From assembly GCF_900104055.1 (NCBI RefSeq), contig NZ_FNJQ01000001.1, positions 1-64,000 of the forward strand: a DNA stretch of 64,000 bases, written 5' to 3'. This document shows positions 16,808-27,635 of the stretch, one piece after another; position 1 is the first letter of the stretch; every line of letters starts with the position of its first letter. A program made the translations under genes and the position numbers. The DNA is from Pseudoselenomonas ruminantium (GTDB lineage: Bacteria > Bacillota > Negativicutes > Selenomonadales > Selenomonadaceae). Under the pieces are notes generated by a model that worked only from the letters and a program-made list of their open reading frames with translations, did not search any database and was not told the DNA's origin.

Positions 16808-18472
16808 TTACTTGAATTCCACAAACTCATCGATCCGGGCTCCGCCCTTGATCATGGGCTCCACAAAGCTGCGCCATACGTTGAGGACAATGATCCGCGG
16901 ATGGTCTTTATCTTCCAAGGCACGTTTCAGCGCCTCGGCAAATTCCTCCTGCGTGGATACCGTTTCAGCCTTGATGCCGAAACTGCCTGCATAGGCGGCA
17001 TAATCCATCTGATAGTCAAATTCGCAGGCGATATAGCGTTCCTGATACATAACCTTTTGCAGCTGGCGGATCATGCCCAGGCTGGTGTTGTTGACAATAA
17101 GGGAAATCACCGGCAGGTTCAGCCGGGCGATGGTATAGAACTCGTTGCCCGTCATCTTGATGCCGCCATCGCCAGCCACGTGGATGACGCGTCGGCTGTC
17201 GCCGTAGTACATCTGCGCGCCCATGGCGGCCGGCAGTCCAAAGCCCATCGTGCCAAGGCCGCCGGAGGTCAGCCATGTACGCGGTTCTTCAATGCGCAGA
17301 TGCAAGGCCGCCCACATCTGATGCTGGCCTACATCCGTAGCAAAGGCATAGGGCTTGCCCTTGGTATTCTGCGCCACCTGATGCAAAGCCCAGGGAACCG
17401 TCAGACGGTTGACATGATAGTCATAGTCATAGGTCTCTTTCCAGGATTGGATCTGTGACCACCATTCATCGATATTGCCCGTGGCTTCCTGCTTCATCAA
17501 GAGGCCAAGGATTACCTTCATATCGCCGGCTAACCCCAGGCTGTTGCCGATATTCTTGTCGATTTCTGCCGGATCGATGTCGATATGGATGAACTTGGTG
17601 TCCTGCGTGTATTTCTTGACGTTGCCCGTCTGGCGGTCACCGAAGCGGCTGCCAATGGCAATGATCAGGTCAGCGGCCGCAATGGCATGGTTCGCGGCCT
17701 TCTCCCCGTGCATGCCCGCAAAGCCCAGGGACTGCGGATGTTCCCGCGGGATTGCCCCAAGCCCCATCAAGGTATGGGCTACGGGCAGATTATACTTTTC
17801 CACAAAGGCCATGACTTCAGCCGTGGCCCCTGCCGAAATCACACCGCCGCCCACAATGACCACGGGCTTTTGCGCCTTGACGATTTCCCGAGCCGCTTCG
17901 GCCACACAAATCAGAAAATCCGCATCGGGCTTGCCTGCTTTCTTCGTGCAGGCCGGTGCATCCTCCCAAGCCACTTCCTTGAAGAACAGATCTCTGGGCA
18001 CGTCCACCAGCACAGGGCCCGGACGCCCCTTTTTCGCCAAGGTGAAGGCTTCACGGATCGTGCTGATCAACAGGCGGGCATCCTTGATCTTGTAGTTATG
18101 TTTGGTTATGGGCATGGTCACATCGAGGATATCCGTCTCCTGGAAGGCATCCCGCCCCAGAAGCGCCGTATCCACCTGACCGGTGATGGCCACTACGGGG
18201 ATGGAATCCATAAAGGCCGTGGCCAGCCCCGTCACAAGGTTCGTGGCTCCCGGACCGGAGGTAGCGATGCAGACACCCACTTTTCCCGAAGCACGGGCAT
18301 AGCCGTCAGCGGCGTGCGCGGCGTTCTGCTCGTGAGTCACGAGAACCTGCTTTATCTCCTTGCTATCATATAAAGCGTCGTATAAAGGCAGAATCATCCC
18401 CCCGGGATAGCCAAACACCGTATCGACGCCCTGTTCTTTTAAACATGCAACGACTGCCTGTGCTCCGTTCAT
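16808..18472 (-). CDS. ilvB: Acetolactate synthase large subunit
   Basis: Thiamine diphosphate- and FAD-dependent enzyme that makes acetolactate or acetohydroxybutyrate, the first common step to valine, leucine and isoleucine. The 554-residue protein has the catalytic glutamate E48 in VTHEQNA, the SGPGATN motif, and the ThDP motif starting GDGG and ending NN. GAGGGTG precedes the ATG two bases after leuB. It closes the cluster, unusually far from its regulatory partner ilvN, which opens it. Confidence 0.95.
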   Translation of the reverse strand: MNGAQAVVACLKEQGVDTVFGYPGGMILPLYDALYDSKEIKQVLVTHEQNAAHAADGYARASGKVGVCIATSGPGATNLVTGLATAFMDSIPVVAITGQVDTALLGRDAFQETDILDVTMPITKHNYKIKDARLLISTIREAFTLAKKGRPGPVLVDVPRDLFFKEVAWEDAPACTKKAGKPDADFLICVAEAAREIVKAQKPVVIVGGGVISAGATAEVMAFVEKYNLPVAHTLMGLGAIPREHPQSLGFAGMHGEKAANHAIAAADLIIAIGSRFGDRQTGNVKKYTQDTKFIHIDIDPAEIDKNIGNSLGLAGDMKVILGLLMKQEATGNIDEWWSQIQSWKETYDYDYHVNRLTVPWALHQVAQNTKGKPYAFATDVGQHQMWAALHLRIEEPRTWLTSGGLGTMGFGLPAAMGAQMYYGDSRRVIHVAGDGGIKMTGNEFYTIARLNLPVISLIVNNTSLGMIRQLQKVMYQERYIACEFDYQMDYAAYAGSFGIKAETVSTQEEFAEALKRALEDKDHPRIIVLNVWRSFVEPMIKGGARIDEFVEFK

Positions 18473-18474
18473 AA

Positions 18475-19551
18475 TTACACCCTCTCGCTGATGATTTTGG
18501 TGATTTCGCTGGTATTTACCTTCGTAAAGCCTTCCTTCCAGAGATCCGGCGTGCGATACCCCTCGGCCAAGGCCGTATCCACGGCTGCCTCAATGGCATC
18601 GGCCGCCTTCTCTTCGTGCAGGGAATATCTGAGCAGCATAGCCGCCGACAAGATCGTGCCAATCGGATTGGCGATGCCCTGTCCGGCAATATCCGGTGCA
18701 CTGCCATGGATGGGTTCATAGAGGCTCGTGCATTCGCCGATGGATGCGGACGGCAGCATGCCGATGGAACCACCGACCACGGCTGCCTCGTCCGAAAGGA
18801 TATCGCCAAAGAGGTTGCCCGTCACGATGACGTCAAACTGCGTCGGCTTTACGGCAATCTGCATGGCGCAGTTGTCCACATAGAGATTGTTGCACTCCAC
18901 TTCCGGATATGCTTTCGCTACTTCTGTCACCGTACGGCGCCAGAGGCGGGAAGTGGCCAGCACATTGGACTTGTCTACAGAAGTAACCTTGCCACGGCGC
19001 AGTTTGGCCGTTTCAAAGGCCAGCTTGGCAATGCGCTCAACTTCGGGCACGGAGTAGTTCTCCAAATCCCAGGCGCGCTCTGCACCATTATGTTGCTCAG
19101 ACTCGCATTTCTCGCCAAAGTAGATACCGCCAATAAGTTCACGCACGATAACCAAATCTGCACCGCGCACCAGTTCCGGCTTCAGTGGCGAGTATTCGAT
19201 CAGGGCATCGGCGACCTTGACCGGACGCAGGTTGGCATAGAGCCCGAGTTCCTTGCGCAAGCCTAAGATAGCTTTTTCCGGACGCTTGGCCGGTTCCACC
19301 TTATCCCATTTATCGCCGCCCACGGCACCAAACAGCACGCCATCGGCAGCCTTGCAGGCATCGATGGTTTCCTGCGGCAGCGGCGTGCCGAATTTATCGT
19401 AGGCCGTACCGCCCGCATCATGGTAAACAAATTCCAGCCCCAAGCCGAATTTTTTATCCGCAACTTTTAATACTTCGACAGCAGAATCCGTGATTTCCTT
19501 GCCAATACCATCACCAGGAATAACCGCAATCTTATATGCCATAGATATCAC
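18475..19551 (-). CDS. leuB: 3-isopropylmalate dehydrogenase
   Basis: NAD-dependent oxidative decarboxylation of 3-isopropylmalate in leucine synthesis. The sequence has the IPGDGIG start, the substrate-binding arginines in LRKELGLYANLRPV, VRELIGGIYFG and the EPIHGSAPDIAG motif of the NAD site. The frame given begins at a GTG with AAAGGA five bases upstream; an ATG three codons later (19542) is the other candidate and matches typical LeuB N termini. It lies two bases after leuD. Confidence 0.95.
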   Translation of the reverse strand: MISMAYKIAVIPGDGIGKEITDSAVEVLKVADKKFGLGLEFVYHDAGGTAYDKFGTPLPQETIDACKAADGVLFGAVGGDKWDKVEPAKRPEKAILGLRKELGLYANLRPVKVADALIEYSPLKPELVRGADLVIVRELIGGIYFGEKCESEQHNGAERAWDLENYSVPEVERIAKLAFETAKLRRGKVTSVDKSNVLATSRLWRRTVTEVAKAYPEVECNNLYVDNCAMQIAVKPTQFDVIVTGNLFGDILSDEAAVVGGSIGMLPSASIGECTSLYEPIHGSAPDIAGQGIANPIGTILSAAMLLRYSLHEEKAADAIEAAVDTALAEGYRTPDLWKEGFTKVNTSEITKIISERV

Positions 19552-19553
19552 AC

Positions 19554-20042
19554 TTATCCTTTCTGTTTGATATACTCAATCAAGCCGCCGGCCTCGGCAA
19601 TCTCCTGCACGAAACCCGGCAGGGGATGCGCATGGAACACGTCACCTGTGGTGAGGTTCTTGATTTCGCCGGTGGTCACATCCACCTGCAGTTTGTCGTC
19701 GGCATGGATCTTTTCCACATCATCGCCGATCTCGAGCAGGGGCAGGCCGATATTGATGCCATTGCGGTAGAAAATCCGTGCAAAGCTCGCAGCAATCACC
19801 ACGGGAATGCCGCTGGCCTTGATGGCTACCGGCGCATGCTCGCGGGAAGAACCGCAGCCGAAGTTGCGGCCGCCCACCATGATATCGCCTTCCTGAACAT
19901 TGCCTGCAAAACTTTCGTCAATATCCACCATGCAGTGACTGGCCAGTTCTTTCGGATCAAAGGTATTGAGATATCTTGCGGGGATAATCACATCGGTATC
20001 AATATTATCCCCATAGCGCCAAACTTTTCCTTCTAATTTCAT
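19554..20042 (-). CDS. leuD: 3-isopropylmalate dehydratase small subunit
   Basis: Swivelling-domain subunit of isopropylmalate isomerase, which works with LeuC. The 162-residue, short LeuD2-type protein contains [14 protein letters not shown] and [15 protein letters not shown], the conserved family motifs. The start codon at 20042 overlaps the leuC stop as TGATG, with GAGGAGG seven bases upstream. Confidence 0.95.
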   Translation of the reverse strand: MKLEGKVWRYGDNIDTDVIIPARYLNTFDPKELASHCMVDIDESFAGNVQEGDIMVGGRNFGCGSSREHAPVAIKASGIPVVIAASFARIFYRNGINIGLPLLEIGDDVEKIHADDKLQVDVTTGEIKNLTTGDVFHAHPLPGFVQEIAEAGGLIEYIKQKG

Positions 20043-21304
20043 CACTGTACCTCCTCTGCCGTGGCAATCCGGCCCAGGATTGCACTTGCCGCCGCCACAT
20101 GAGGGCCAGCTAAGTAAACTTCACTATCCACATGGCCCATACGGCCACGGAAATTGCGATTGGTCGTGGAAACGCATTTTTCCCCGGCCGCCATGATGCC
20201 CATATAACCGCCCAGGCACGGACCGCAGGTCGGCGTGGAAACAGCACAGTCCGCATCGATAAAGGTATCGATATAACCGCGCTTCATGGCTTCCTTATAG
20301 ACTGTCGGGCTGCCCGGAATCACGATGCAGCGCACGCCATCGGCCACCTTATGGCCTTTGAAGATTTCCGCCGCAATCTGCAGGTCTTCCAAACGGCCAT
20401 TGGTGCAGGAACCGATGATGACCTGCTGGATAGCGATAGGCTCCTTGATATCCTCCACTGCTTTCGTATTACCTGGCAGATGCGGGAAGGCCACTACAGG
20501 TTTCAGCGTTGACAAGTTAATCTCGACTACCTGGCAGTATGCCGCGTCATCGTCAGCAGCTACCGGTTCAAAGGGCTTCTTGACTCTGTCTTTGACATAT
20601 TCTGCCGTGATTTCATCATAGGGGAAGATACCGGCCTTGCCGCCCGCTTCAATGGCCATATTGGAAATGGTCAGACGGTCGGTCATGGTCAGGCTCTTGA
20701 CGCCTTCACCGGCAAATTCCAGCGACTTATAGAGGGCACCATCGACGCCAATCTGACCAATCAATGTCAAAATGACATCCTTGCCGCTGATGCCGGCAGG
20801 TTTTTGACCGGTCAATTCGACTTTGATGGCCTGCGGCACCTTGAACCAGGCTTCGCCCGTAGCCATTGCCGCGCCCAAATCCGTGGAGCCTACGCCCGTG
20901 GCAAAACCGTTGACCGCACCATAGGTGCAGGTATGGGAATCCGCGCCGATAGTCAGCATGCCCGGTGCCACAATGCCCTGTTCGGGCAGGATGACATGCT
21001 CGATGCCCACGCGTCCCTGCTCAAAGTAATGGACAATCTTATGTTTGACCGCAAAGTCCCGGACAATCTTGGCCAGTTCTGCGGATTTGATATCCTTGGC
21101 AGGCTGGAAATGGTCCGGTACCAGCGCAATCTTCTCGTTATCAAAGACCGGACGGCCAATGCTCTCAAAGATTTTGATGGAAGGCGGGGCCGTGATATCG
21201 TTGGCCAGCACCATATCCAGTTTACAGGTCACCAGCTGGCCCGCTTCCACGCGTTCCAGGCCGGCATGTTTCGCGAGAATCTTCTCGCTCATCGTCATAC
21301 CCAT
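20042..21304 (-). CDS. leuC: 3-isopropylmalate dehydratase large subunit
   Basis: Aconitase-family [4Fe-4S] enzyme that isomerises 2- to 3-isopropylmalate with LeuD. The cluster cysteines are seen in GSCTNGR and in CGPCLGG. The 420-residue length and sequence are the LeuC2 or homoaconitase-like form common in Firmicutes and archaea. GGGAGAG lies seven bases before the first ATG; two further in-frame ATGs follow within five codons. Confidence 0.95.
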   Translation of the reverse strand: MGMTMSEKILAKHAGLERVEAGQLVTCKLDMVLANDITAPPSIKIFESIGRPVFDNEKIALVPDHFQPAKDIKSAELAKIVRDFAVKHKIVHYFEQGRVGIEHVILPEQGIVAPGMLTIGADSHTCTYGAVNGFATGVGSTDLGAAMATGEAWFKVPQAIKVELTGQKPAGISGKDVILTLIGQIGVDGALYKSLEFAGEGVKSLTMTDRLTISNMAIEAGGKAGIFPYDEITAEYVKDRVKKPFEPVAADDDAAYCQVVEINLSTLKPVVAFPHLPGNTKAVEDIKEPIAIQQVIIGSCTNGRLEDLQIAAEIFKGHKVADGVRCIVIPGSPTVYKEAMKRGYIDTFIDADCAVSTPTCGPCLGGYMGIMAAGEKCVSTTNRNFRGRMGHVDSEVYLAGPHVAAASAILGRIATAEEVQ

Positions 21305-21332
21305 GCTCTCACTCTCCCGTTATCTACAAGAA

Positions 21333-21364
21333 AAGCCTTCCCGATAGGTGGAAGGGGAAGGCTT
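21333..21364 (-). terminator. Hairpin between ilvC and leuC
   Basis: AAGCCTTCCC and its complement form a ten-base-pair stem, followed on the minus strand by TTTCTTG. It may be a partial terminator or attenuator that sets ilvNC expression apart from leuCDB-ilvB. Confidence 0.6.
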
Positions 21365-21432
21365 CTCACTACTGTTCAATTTAAAACATTCGACTTAAAT
21401 GGATATATTCCTGCTTTTCAGGCGTTTCATAC

Positions 21433-22960
<1,528 letters not shown>

Positions 22961-22999
22961 CCTGCAATCCCCCTCTGGAATCGTACATCACACGCAAAC

Positions 23000-23028
23000 A
23001 TCATAACACAAACTCCGTGCACATTCAA
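23000..23028 (-). promoter_or_regulatory. ilvN proximal promoter
   Basis: TTGAAT (23023-23028) and TATGAT (23000-23005) are 17 bases apart on the minus strand. The leader would be only about 30 bases long, leaving no room for a T-box or peptide attenuator from this start. Confidence 0.55.
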
Positions 23029-23053
23029 CATGTAACGTTGTAAATATGTATAC

Positions 23054-23082
23054 ATTATTGCGCGAATAAACATTTTTGTCAA
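23054..23082 (-). promoter_or_regulatory. ilvN distal promoter
   Basis: A consensus TTGACA (23077-23082) and AATAAT (23054-23059) are spaced 17 bases apart. The stretch between the two promoters is AT-rich with short dyads (AACGTT, ACATGT) that could be regulator sites. Confidence 0.6.
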
Positions 23083-23224
23083 CAGTATTTTGTAACTTTT
23101 CTTGAGTTATTTACGGATTTTTTGTATATTATTCCACCCTTAACATACATACCCCCTTGTATTCCGTGTATCGGTTGCACTTTTGTCCATTTCAGCGAAT
23201 TAAAAAGTTTTTCTTGTTACTTTT
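23083..23224. other. AT-rich divergent intergenic region between ilvN and mutY
   Basis: The 383-base region from 22961 to 23343 contains only the promoters listed here. The middle part is AT-rich, without a supported open reading frame, RNA gene or strong hairpin. Confidence 0.5.
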
Positions 23225-23283
23225 TTGCGAAAATTATCGCGAATTGTATAATCTTGCGATAGCCTCACTGAATATGATACAAT
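23225..23283 (+). promoter_or_regulatory. Tandem mutY promoters
   Basis: Two candidate promoters overlap: TTGCGA (23225-23230) with TATAAT (23247-23252), spacer 16; and TTGCGA (23254-23259) with TACAAT (23278-23283), spacer 18. TTGCGA or TCGCGA recurs four times in about 60 bases. Confidence 0.55.
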
Positions 23284-23343
23284 TTACCTTCACTATAAAT
23301 TCTCATCCAGATAATTGGATTTTGCTTTAGAAAGGATTATATC

Positions 23344-24438
23344 TTGCGAAAAACGATCAATCTTCCCCATACAGAACTGATTCCTGATCTGCTGGCTATC
23401 CTGCCTGACTGGTACCGTGGACAGGCAGACGCCCGGGAACTTCCCTGGCGCAGCGCCCCTACGCCCTATCATACCTGGCTGTCGGAAATCATGCTGCAGC
23501 AGACACGAGCCAGTGCCGTGATTCCCTATTATGAACGCTTCCTGTCCGCTTTGCCCGACATCGAAGCACTAGCAGCCTGTGATGATGACCGGCTCATGAA
23601 ACTTTGGCAGGGCCTTGGCTATTATTCCCGGGCCCGCAATCTCAAGAAAGCCGCCATTGTCATCTGTCAGGAATACGGAGGGAAGCTGCCACAGGATTTC
23701 ACAGCTCTGCTAAAACTTCCCGGCATCGGCCGCTATACTGCCAGCGCCATCGGCTCCATTGTCTTTGGCCAGCCCTGCCCCGCCGTTGACGGCAACGTAC
23801 TGCGGGTTCTATCCCGGGTACTTGCCTCAACCGCCGACATCGCTGCCCCTGCCACGAAAAAAGCCATGGAAGATACGCTTGCTCCTCATTATCCCAGTGG
23901 CAGCACTGCTGGTGAGCTCAATCAGGCCTTCATGGACCTGGGTGCCACCATCTGCCTGCCGCATGGCATGCCTCATTGCGCTTGCTGTCCTCTCGCCAGG
24001 ATTTGTCTGGCGCATGCCGAGGGCCTGGAACTGGAGCTTCCTCAAAAGAGCTCCGCCCGCCAACGCCGGCAGGAAAAACATACCATCCTACTGCTCCGGC
24101 AGGGAGATACCATTGCACTGCATCAGCGCCCCGCCAAAGGGTTGCTGGCAGGTCTCTGGGAATTTCCCAACCTGCCGGGCAAACTCCGGAAAGACGAAGT
24201 CATCCGCTGGCTGGCAGAACATGATTTAGAGGCAGAAAAATTGCAGATACTCCCCCCCGCCAAACATACCTTTTCTCATATCGAATGGCAGCTTTCCGGC
24301 TGGCTGGTAGAAGTTGCTCCCGCTACGGGGCTGACCGTCAGGGATAACAATCTGCCTTTTGTCTGGGCAAATTCGCAGGAAATTGCAGAACACTACAGCC
24401 TGCCTTCGGCTTTTCAATATTATTTTCCTTTTTCATAA
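23344..24438 (+). CDS. mutY: A/G-specific adenine DNA glycosylase
   Basis: Removes adenine mispaired with 8-oxoguanine. The start is a TTG, supported by AAAGGA seven bases upstream. E48 in SEIMLQQT and D149 in VDGNV are the catalytic residues; the helix-hairpin-helix is LPGIGRYTA (125-133). The iron-sulphur cysteines are C204, C212, C215 and C221, spaced 7-2-5, one residue longer in the first gap than the common 6-2-5. The C-terminal half (about 235-364) is the MutT-like domain that recognises 8-oxoguanine. The gene is full length and alone on its transcript or followed by the chemoreceptor gene after 107 bases. Confidence 0.93.
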   Translation: MRKTINLPHTELIPDLLAILPDWYRGQADARELPWRSAPTPYHTWLSEIMLQQTRASAVIPYYERFLSALPDIEALAACDDDRLMKLWQGLGYYSRARNLKKAAIVICQEYGGKLPQDFTALLKLPGIGRYTASAIGSIVFGQPCPAVDGNVLRVLSRVLASTADIAAPATKKAMEDTLAPHYPSGSTAGELNQAFMDLGATICLPHGMPHCACCPLARICLAHAEGLELELPQKSSARQRRQEKHTILLLRQGDTIALHQRPAKGLLAGLWEFPNLPGKLRKDEVIRWLAEHDLEAEKLQILPPAKHTFSHIEWQLSGWLVEVAPATGLTVRDNNLPFVWANSQEIAEHYSLPSAFQYYFPFS

Positions 24439-24545
24439 TAAATAAGCCCTAAGCAGCAGGAATTTTATTTGCAAGCACGAATAAAAGAAGCAAAGAGTTT
24501 ATATGGATGTGGGATACTGATAGAACTTTTGAGAGGTGTTTGCAT

Positions 24546-26588
24546 ATGTTCAAATTTTTCGATGCGCCCCAACGAGCCGAAGCCGCTGCGCCGGCACCAG
24601 TCCCTACGGCAGCCACAGAACTGACCGATATAAAAACTGCTTATCTATCCAAGAGCGAGCTGACCGCCCTGCGATTGAAAGATCTGGCAGATGTAGCACA
24701 AGGCGCCGCCATGATCGTCGGTTTCGTTTCCCCTGATCTGGATGTACCGGAAGTTGCCCGGCTGATTAAAGCTGAGATTCCCTCCAGTACCAAATTGCTG
24801 CTGATGACCACATCGGGTGAGCTCTGCCGTCCGCAGGGCAGCCATACACTATATTGCGAAGCACCAGAGCATCGAGGCAAAGTCCTTTTGCAAGCCTTCT
24901 CCAATCGCATGATTGAGAACACCTACACCATGCATATCCCCCTGCCGGATGCAGACCTGCGCAGCGGCAATGTGGATATGACGGTCAATGACCGCGTAAA
25001 GGCCATCCAGAGGGAAATCGAGCGGCATACACCGCCTTTCCGTCTCAGCATCGGCCATTGCTTTGCCATGGTCTACATCGATGGTGTTTCCAGTTGTGAA
25101 ACCTTCGTTTCCGAAGCCATGTTTGCCTCGGGCAAGTTCCCCATCCCCTTTATTGGTGGCAGTTCTGCTGGCAACCTGGATTTCGCCCATACTTATATCT
25201 ATGACGACAACACCTGTTTGGAAAATCATGCGGTAATCATCCTTGTGCGTTTGCATAAAGAATACCGTTACGGCATTTTCAAGTCTCAGGCCGTTGAACG
25301 TACTGACAGCTCCGTAATCATCGGCTCAGCCAACAGCGCCCTGCGCTATGTGGAAACCGTCGAAGGCCCTGAAGGGGAAGTTCCCATCATCGATGCTCTC
25401 AAACATTATTTCCACGTGGAAACCACCGCTGAAGTACAGGCCAGGATGCAGGATTATACCTTTGCCACCGATGTCAACGGCGAAGACTTCATCCGCACTT
25501 TGTCGGGCTTTGATGAGGCTAATAACCGTATCAACTTCTTCTGCGATGTGGTTACCGGCGAGCGGCTTTACCTGATGAAGCGTATTTCCCTGGATCAATC
25601 TTTGTCCCGTGACCTGCGCAAATACAATCAGAATAAGCCTCAGCCTATAGGCGGCATCTTAAACGACTGTATCCTGCGCCGCTTAGGCTATCCGGATGAA
25701 ATCAAGCATATCGATGAATTCAAGGATATTCCTGTTGCCGGTTTCTCTAGCTTCGGTGAAATCGCCGGCCTGCATGTCAACGAAACCCTGACTGCCATCT
25801 TCTTCTACCATGTACCGACAGGTACCATTTTCTCCGATGAATACATCGATAATTTTGCCAAAATCTATGCCAACTGCAATGCGTTCTTCTACAACCGCAT
25901 CATCGATCGGCAGAAACACACGGACAAGCTCAAGGATAACCTTATCAGCATGTTCCAGGATTATCAGTCCAAGATGCCGGATATCGTCAAGACCATTATG
26001 CGGATGTCTCAGGACGTAGATCAGATCCAGGCTGCCATCCAACAGCTTTCCGGCGGCATCGACGAACAGAACGGCCTGTTCAACCAGCTTACGGACAGAA
26101 ATCGGGAAATCACCCCGAAACTGGATATGCTCTCCCAAAGCACCCAGAAAATCGACGATGTCATGAAGATGATTAACGAGATTGCCGCCCAGACCAACCT
26201 GCTGGCCCTCAATGCGGCTATCGAGGCCGCCCGGGCTGGAGAAGCAGGACGTGGCTTCTCCGTTGTCGCTCAGGAAGTACGCAAGCTGGCAGAAAACACC
26301 CAGACCAATCTGCACGTCTCTGACGAAGCCATCAGTTCCCTGCTCCATGACGTAAACGAAATCGACAAGATTCTCGTGGACAACAAGGACTTTGAACAGC
26401 AAATCAATGAATTTGACGAAAACTTCTCTAAGCAGATGAAGGCGCTGCATAAAAGCCTCAACGAAGGCATCGCGCATATCCAGAAATCCACCCAGTCCAT
26501 CAAGGCACTCGAAGCAATCAATAACCGTACGAGTTTGGAAATGGAAAAACTCACCACGATTATCCACAATATTGAAATGGGCATTTAA
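24546..26588 (+). CDS. Soluble methyl-accepting chemotaxis protein with FIST sensor domain
   Basis: Cytoplasmic chemoreceptor-like signal transducer of 680 residues. Residues of about 45-430 are FIST_N plus FIST_C, a sensor domain thought to bind small ligands such as amino acids; FIGGSSAGN is the glycine-serine motif. Residues 470-680 are a methyl-accepting signalling domain with the hairpin-tip region [20 protein letters not shown]. No transmembrane segment is present. The ATG at 24546 is supported by AGAGGTG seven bases upstream. It would report to CheA/CheW and flagella, none of which are in this window. Terminator and convergent lysR follow. Confidence 0.88.
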   Translation: MFKFFDAPQRAEAAAPAPVPTAATELTDIKTAYLSKSELTALRLKDLADVAQGAAMIVGFVSPDLDVPEVARLIKAEIPSSTKLLLMTTSGELCRPQGSHTLYCEAPEHRGKVLLQAFSNRMIENTYTMHIPLPDADLRSGNVDMTVNDRVKAIQREIERHTPPFRLSIGHCFAMVYIDGVSSCETFVSEAMFASGKFPIPFIGGSSAGNLDFAHTYIYDDNTCLENHAVIILVRLHKEYRYGIFKSQAVERTDSSVIIGSANSALRYVETVEGPEGEVPIIDALKHYFHVETTAEVQARMQDYTFATDVNGEDFIRTLSGFDEANNRINFFCDVVTGERLYLMKRISLDQSLSRDLRKYNQNKPQPIGGILNDCILRRLGYPDEIKHIDEFKDIPVAGFSSFGEIAGLHVNETLTAIFFYHVPTGTIFSDEYIDNFAKIYANCNAFFYNRIIDRQKHTDKLKDNLISMFQDYQSKMPDIVKTIMRMSQDVDQIQAAIQQLSGGIDEQNGLFNQLTDRNREITPKLDMLSQSTQKIDDVMKMINEIAAQTNLLALNAAIEAARAGEAGRGFSVVAQEVRKLAENTQTNLHVSDEAISSLLHDVNEIDKILVDNKDFEQQINEFDENFSKQMKALHKSLNEGIAHIQKSTQSIKALEAINNRTSLEMEKLTTIIHNIEMGI

Positions 26589-26599
26589 ACCATAAAAAG

Positions 26600-26634
26600 A
26601 CAGCCTGACCAGTAATTGATCAGGCTGTTTTCTT
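26600..26634. terminator. Bidirectional terminator between the chemoreceptor gene and lysR
   Basis: ACAGCCTGA and TCAGGCTGT pair around an 11-base loop; TTTTCTT follows on the plus strand and CTTTTTAT on the minus strand. Confidence 0.88.
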
Positions 26635-26648
26635 ATGCGCATTTCTCT

Positions 26649-27539
26649 TTACGAGGTAAAATTCTTTTCGGCATAATCCTTGATAAACTCAATAAATTGC
26701 GTATCTACTGCAGACAGGCCCTTATAGGTTCCCCAATTGAGTGCAATCTGCACCTTGAGCGCCGGTTTCAACGACCGGCGTACAAAAATCTTTTCCGAAC
26801 GGGTAACAAAATCCGGCAAAATGGATATCCCCATGCTGTTAGCCACCAATTGCTTAATCGTTTTGATCTGCGTCGTACACAGGGTTATCTTCGGAACAAA
26901 ACCTGCCTTATGGCATTGTTCATAGACAGCCTTATACTGATAAGTATTGGGATGCTGCATGATGAATTTCTCATTTTTCAGCTGAGAAAAAAGTATTTCC
27001 TTCTCGGCTGCCAGCTTGTGCTGAGGCGGAATACAGATACTCATGGAATCCCGCATGATGATCAGTTCATTTTCTCTGGCATTTCCAGGCTCTCCCAGGA
27101 CAATCCCAAAATCCAGTTCACCGAGCTCAATGCGTTTGCGCACCTCTTCAGAATCATTGAACTCCTGCACATCCAGATCGACGTCGGTGAATATCTGCTT
27201 GAACTTGGTGAACAGATCCGGAAATAAATAAGCCTCCACCATGGGGGGAATCCCGAAATGAATGGTTTCGCGCTTATCCTGGCGATAGCGCTCCATATCC
27301 TTCAGCGCCACGGCTGCAGCCTTCATGATATGTTTGGCATGAAACAGGAAGGCCTGTCCTTCTTCCGTCAAATGTACCTGCTTCTGCCGCCGGTCAATAA
27401 GCAGCAGCCCCAACTCTGCTTCCAAGGCCTTTATCGCTTTCGTAACAGAAGGCTGCGAAACATGCAGTGCCTCTGCCGTGCGGGTAAAATTCTTCAACTC
27501 GCTGATTGCACAAAAATACTCTAACTGCCGAAATTCCAT
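26649..27539 (-). CDS. LysR-family transcriptional regulator
   Basis: DNA-binding regulator of 296 residues. The N-terminal winged helix-turn-helix is at about 1-60 (FTRTAEALHVSQPSVTKAIKALE), followed by a linker helix and an effector-binding domain (about 90-290) of periplasmic-binding-protein type. The ATG at 27539 matches the MEFRQLEYF start of the family; the frame is open 14 codons upstream. The target is unknown: neighbours are convergent (chemoreceptor) or unrelated (radA). Confidence 0.9.
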   Translation of the reverse strand: MEFRQLEYFCAISELKNFTRTAEALHVSQPSVTKAIKALEAELGLLLIDRRQKQVHLTEEGQAFLFHAKHIMKAAAVALKDMERYRQDKRETIHFGIPPMVEAYLFPDLFTKFKQIFTDVDLDVQEFNDSEEVRKRIELGELDFGIVLGEPGNARENELIIMRDSMSICIPPQHKLAAEKEILFSQLKNEKFIMQHPNTYQYKAVYEQCHKAGFVPKITLCTTQIKTIKQLVANSMGISILPDFVTRSEKIFVRRSLKPALKVQIALNWGTYKGLSAVDTQFIEFIKDYAEKNFTS

Positions 27540-27635
27540 AAACCGTGCCCCCATACGTAAAATTTCAGTTCTATATCCCATCTGCTTGTCTATTCTCTAT
27601 GCAGAAGCAACGTTATAATCCATTATACTACATTT

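Noticed and set aside
22961-23343. T-box or leucine attenuator before ilvN
   Set aside because: Both promoters lie too close to the start codon, and no T-box sequence or leucine-rich leader peptide was found.
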